This document shows, one piece after another, positions 53,878 to 55,884 of a DNA stretch of 55,884 nucleotides. This DNA comes from Treponema sp. (lineage in GTDB: Bacteria > Spirochaetota > Spirochaetia > Treponematales > Treponemataceae), in assembly GCA_022510845.1 (NCBI GenBank), contig JAFLSR010000003.1, forward strand, positions 1 to 55,884, written 5' to 3'. The notes below the pieces were generated by a model, which made no database searches, was not told where the DNA came from, and saw only the letters and a list, made by a program, of their open reading frames with translations. Both the position numbers and the translations under genes were made by a program. Position 1 is the stretch's first letter. Each line of letters starts with the position of its first letter.

Positions 53878-55512
53878 ATGATTAAAAGCGAATATTTCTA
53901 CCGGACGCTCGGCGCAAGCACCTTCGAGCGGGCGGACACTCAGAGCGAGATTGTTCCGGTCAAACTGAAAAACAAATTCGTTTCGCAAGAGCAGTTCTAT
54001 TCATTTGAAAAAGGAGAATGGACTGACGGCGCATTGCAGGAGGCGGCGCGTGAAGGACAGGCTCTCATGGAATTCGCGGAAAAGCCCGCCCGTCCCAGAG
54101 TCTCCGTTCCTGCCGACCTCGTGTTGCTTCATCTGCACCTGCCGCGCGACATCGAGGACTACGATGAGGAGCAGATGCGAAAGCACCTCGCGTGGATTTC
54201 CGACATGAGGCGGTATAAATTCATGCGCAAGGAATTCATCGACGGCGACGAAATCGAAAAGGACTGGATTGCGGTCAGCCTCAAAAGCGACGATGACGCG
54301 CTCACGCTGGAAATGACGGCGCAGAAATTCAGGCGCACCCCGCTTTCAGAGGAGAACGCGGAGAAGTTCGAGTTATATGACACCATGCCGCAGATTGAGG
54401 AGCACACGCTCTTCTTCGACCTAAAAAACGGAACATTAAAAATCACTCCGCAATTGTGCGACCCGCACGAGCACGAAAAGCGCACGCCGCACTATGACTA
54501 CATCTCGGACATCGCCGCGCTTAAAAATGTGCAGCAATCTCTGCCCGCGCAGATACAGCAGGAGGCGCTCAGACGGCTTGCCGCGCTCGCGCAGAGGTTC
54601 ACGGGCATTTCCTACGAACGCTTCCTCACAACGCCGCAGGAAAATCCCTTGCAGATTATGTACAAAATCACGCGCATCCCATTCGAGCCTGAGCTGTGCG
54701 ACGTGCTTTTTTCGAATGACGCGCGTGTGGAGAAAATGAAATTCAAATTGAACCGCCGCAATCCGGACGTGCTCAAAAAATTCCTGCGCAAGGCGAAAAT
54801 CAGGAACACGAAAATCCTGCGCGCTTGCTACGCCGAGCGTTCCCTGACCCTCATCACGTACATGAATGTGCGCGACTGCGGATTCAAAGACATTAATCTC
54901 TTCAACAAGGTTCTCCAGAGCAAGGAGTATTGCAGGGTATTCAACGAAATCAGAATCGAAGGGCTGGAAAAATTCTGCGCGTACAGCATGAAGCATCGCG
55001 GCGAGAAACCCACGATGAACACGCTGCTCAAACCCTCGGACAATTTTTCAGAGAAGCGCGACGCGGTGGGAATGTTCGGCGCGTACTTCAAATACATCCC
55101 CGATGCGCTCAAAAAGGACATCGCCGAGGACGGCTTCACCAAGTTCAACCACGACGCGCTCGCGAACATCTCATGGCAGTGTAAGAACAAAAACCTCGTG
55201 TTCACTTACACTGACGAGCAGAGGCGGCTTGCGGACAATGTGGGCGGCCTTGAGTTCGCGCTCCCAAAGGACAGCTACCATCTCTGCGAAATCGGCACCG
55301 CGCTCCACAACTGCGTGGCAAGCTATGCCGACAACGTGCTCAGAAATAACTGCACGATTGTCTACGCCAAAAAAGATGGCGAGTACAAAGTCTGCATCGA
55401 AGTGCGTGGAAACCAGATTCTCCAGGAGCTAACCGACCGCAATGCAAACCCCGACGAAGCGACGCAGAAACTGCTCGATGAATGGCACGTGCGGCACGGG
55501 CTTTTGAAGTAG
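53878..55512 (+). CDS. PcfJ-like protein
   Basis: 544 residues. The C-terminal ~100 residues carry the PcfJ-family pattern ALPKDSYHLCEIGTALHNCV, ASYADNV, CTIVYAKKDGEYKVCIEV and ILQELTDRNANPDE. The first ~430 residues are charged and not recognised beyond the family. PcfJ was named from a conjugative plasmid and its biochemical role is unknown. GGAGG precedes ATG 53878. It follows the FliG-like gene by 13 bp in one operon and ends at a 24-bp repeat and terminator. Confidence 0.75.
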   Translation: MIKSEYFYRTLGASTFERADTQSEIVPVKLKNKFVSQEQFYSFEKGEWTDGALQEAAREGQALMEFAEKPARPRVSVPADLVLLHLHLPRDIEDYDEEQMRKHLAWISDMRRYKFMRKEFIDGDEIEKDWIAVSLKSDDDALTLEMTAQKFRRTPLSEENAEKFELYDTMPQIEEHTLFFDLKNGTLKITPQLCDPHEHEKRTPHYDYISDIAALKNVQQSLPAQIQQEALRRLAALAQRFTGISYERFLTTPQENPLQIMYKITRIPFEPELCDVLFSNDARVEKMKFKLNRRNPDVLKKFLRKAKIRNTKILRACYAERSLTLITYMNVRDCGFKDINLFNKVLQSKEYCRVFNEIRIEGLEKFCAYSMKHRGEKPTMNTLLKPSDNFSEKRDAVGMFGAYFKYIPDALKKDIAEDGFTKFNHDALANISWQCKNKNLVFTYTDEQRRLADNVGGLEFALPKDSYHLCEIGTALHNCVASYADNVLRNNCTIVYAKKDGEYKVCIEVRGNQILQELTDRNANPDEATQKLLDEWHVRHGLLK

Positions 55513-55592
55513 GACTAGGCGTATAAAAAGCGAAATGTGGCGAAGTTAAAGTTGGCGGCATTGTGCTGGCGATTTTGACTTCGCTTTTTGTT
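55512..55592 (+). terminator. Terminator after the PcfJ-like gene, containing the 24-bp repeat copy 2
   Basis: AAAAAGCGAA (about 55525-55534) pairs with TTCGCTTTTT (about 55583-55592), with inner GCGAAGT/ACTTCGC pairing. The first 24 bases (55512-55535) repeat 49306-49329 with one mismatch. Confidence 0.6.
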
Positions 55593-55703
55593 TTTGCAAA
55601 ATTCCATCATAAACGAAAAAAATTTTCATCAAGATAAATACCTCCGCTCATCAAAATGAGATTTTACAGCAAGAAGAAAAAAGAGATTCGTTCTTGTCTT
55701 CCC

Positions 55704-55732
55704 TTGACACTGGTGGTCTTTTTGTATATACT
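55704..55732 (+). promoter_or_regulatory. Promoter of the repeat-containing gene at the window end
   Basis: TTGACA (55704-55709), 17 bp, TATACT (55727-55732). It gives a leader of about 33 nt with AAAGGG before the TTG start. Confidence 0.65.
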
Positions 55733-55771
55733 GAAGACATCTTAACAAAAGGCAGAAAAAAGGGCAAAAGG

Positions 55772-55884
55772 TTGAATTCTTTACGCAAAGTACTTGACAA
55801 ATTCAAATCGATTCTCATAATTTCACTGCTCACTGCTCACTGCTCACTGCTCACTGCTCACTGCTCACTGCTCACTGCTCACTG
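55772..55884 (+). CDS. Start of a probable exported protein with a repeat-coded signal region (partial)
   Basis: From TTG 55772 the frame reads MNSLRKVLDKFKSILIISLL and continues as repeats of TAHCSLL to the window edge. A basic start followed by a hydrophobic run looks like a signal sequence, perhaps of a lipoprotein, although His before Cys is not a standard lipobox. A promoter and AAAGGG support expression. The repeated heptamer CACTGCT makes the frame sensitive to copy number. The rest of the gene lies outside the window. Confidence 0.55.
   Translation, partial: MNSLRKVLDKFKSILIISLLTAHCSLLTAHCSLLTAH
55824..55884 (+). repeat. Heptanucleotide tandem repeat (CACTGCT)n
   Basis: About 8.7 perfect copies of CACTGCT up to the window end; the tract may continue. 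Three units make 21 bp and encode seven residues, so gain or loss of one unit shifts the frame. Confidence 0.95.

Noticed and set aside
55651..55833. 60-codon minus-strand open frame near the right end
   Set aside because: It runs antisense through a good promoter and the start of the repeat gene, with no motif or ribosome site.
55824..55884. CRISPR or simple intergenic microsatellite
   Set aside because: The unit is seven bases with no spacers, and it lies in an open frame directly after a promoter, ribosome site and TTG start.

Overview
The window looks like the replication-origin region of a treponeme-like spirochaete chromosome. The order gyrA-mrr-gyrB / dnaA-dnaN-recF ... dciA is present with DnaA-box clusters and two consensus parS sites. 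An archaeal-type PheRS beta chain, an Arg32-type EF-P, many lipoproteins with relaxed lipoboxes, Chlamydia-type beta-helix repeat proteins and FecR/FN3 periplasmic proteins also fit that group. No tRNA, rRNA, CRISPR array or transposase gene was seen.

Region 1 (1-4.5 kb) is a toxin-antitoxin island: DinJ/YafQ (toxin truncated), HicAB-1, HigBA (toxin split by a small hairpin-rich insertion), RelBE, HicAB-2, and a PIN toxin with its antitoxin. Several modules share the same block just upstream, which supplies or overlaps the -35 box.

Region 2 (4.5-18.8 kb, minus strand) is a tightly packed cell-envelope operon. In transcription order it encodes an NlpC/P60 hydrolase fused to a barrel-like domain, a membrane class III nucleotide cyclase, a FecR + FN3-repeat protein, an FN3 + outer-membrane barrel protein, and two large lipoproteins, the last a 1458-residue beta-helix.

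Region 3 (19-33.2 kb) is mixed: an acyl-CoA ligase with a histone-H1-like tail, small lipoproteins, an acyltransferase divergent from an XRE regulator, pheT, a structured intergenic RNA candidate, queH, argA, a second XRE regulator, a transglutaminase-like protein, an outer-membrane protein and a histidine/aromatic ammonia-lyase.

Region 4 (33.2-44.7 kb) is the origin: a 1-kb non-coding stretch with parS and DnaA-box-like sites, the gyrB-mrr-gyrA operon, dnaA, an AT-rich dnaA-dnaN spacer (best oriC candidate), dnaN, recF, a small inserted gene and dciA.

Region 5 (44.7-52.4 kb) carries housekeeping genes: a UDG-like protein, a complete biotin ECF transporter (BioY, EcfA/BioM, EcfT/BioN) with efp, an acyl-ACP thioesterase, a PF06541 membrane protein, proC and purB.

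Region 6 (52.4-55.9 kb) is accessory: a helicase P-loop fragment running into 42-bp tandem repeats, a FliG-like protein paired with a PcfJ-like protein, and a promoter plus TTG start of a gene whose signal sequence is built from a 7-bp tandem repeat, running off the window end.

Two window-wide signals stand out. Several genes have a good promoter whose -10 box ends only 5-9 bases before the start codon with no usable Shine-Dalgarno, suggesting leaderless mRNAs. The octamer TATCGCAA is strongly over-represented, but only in certain genes.
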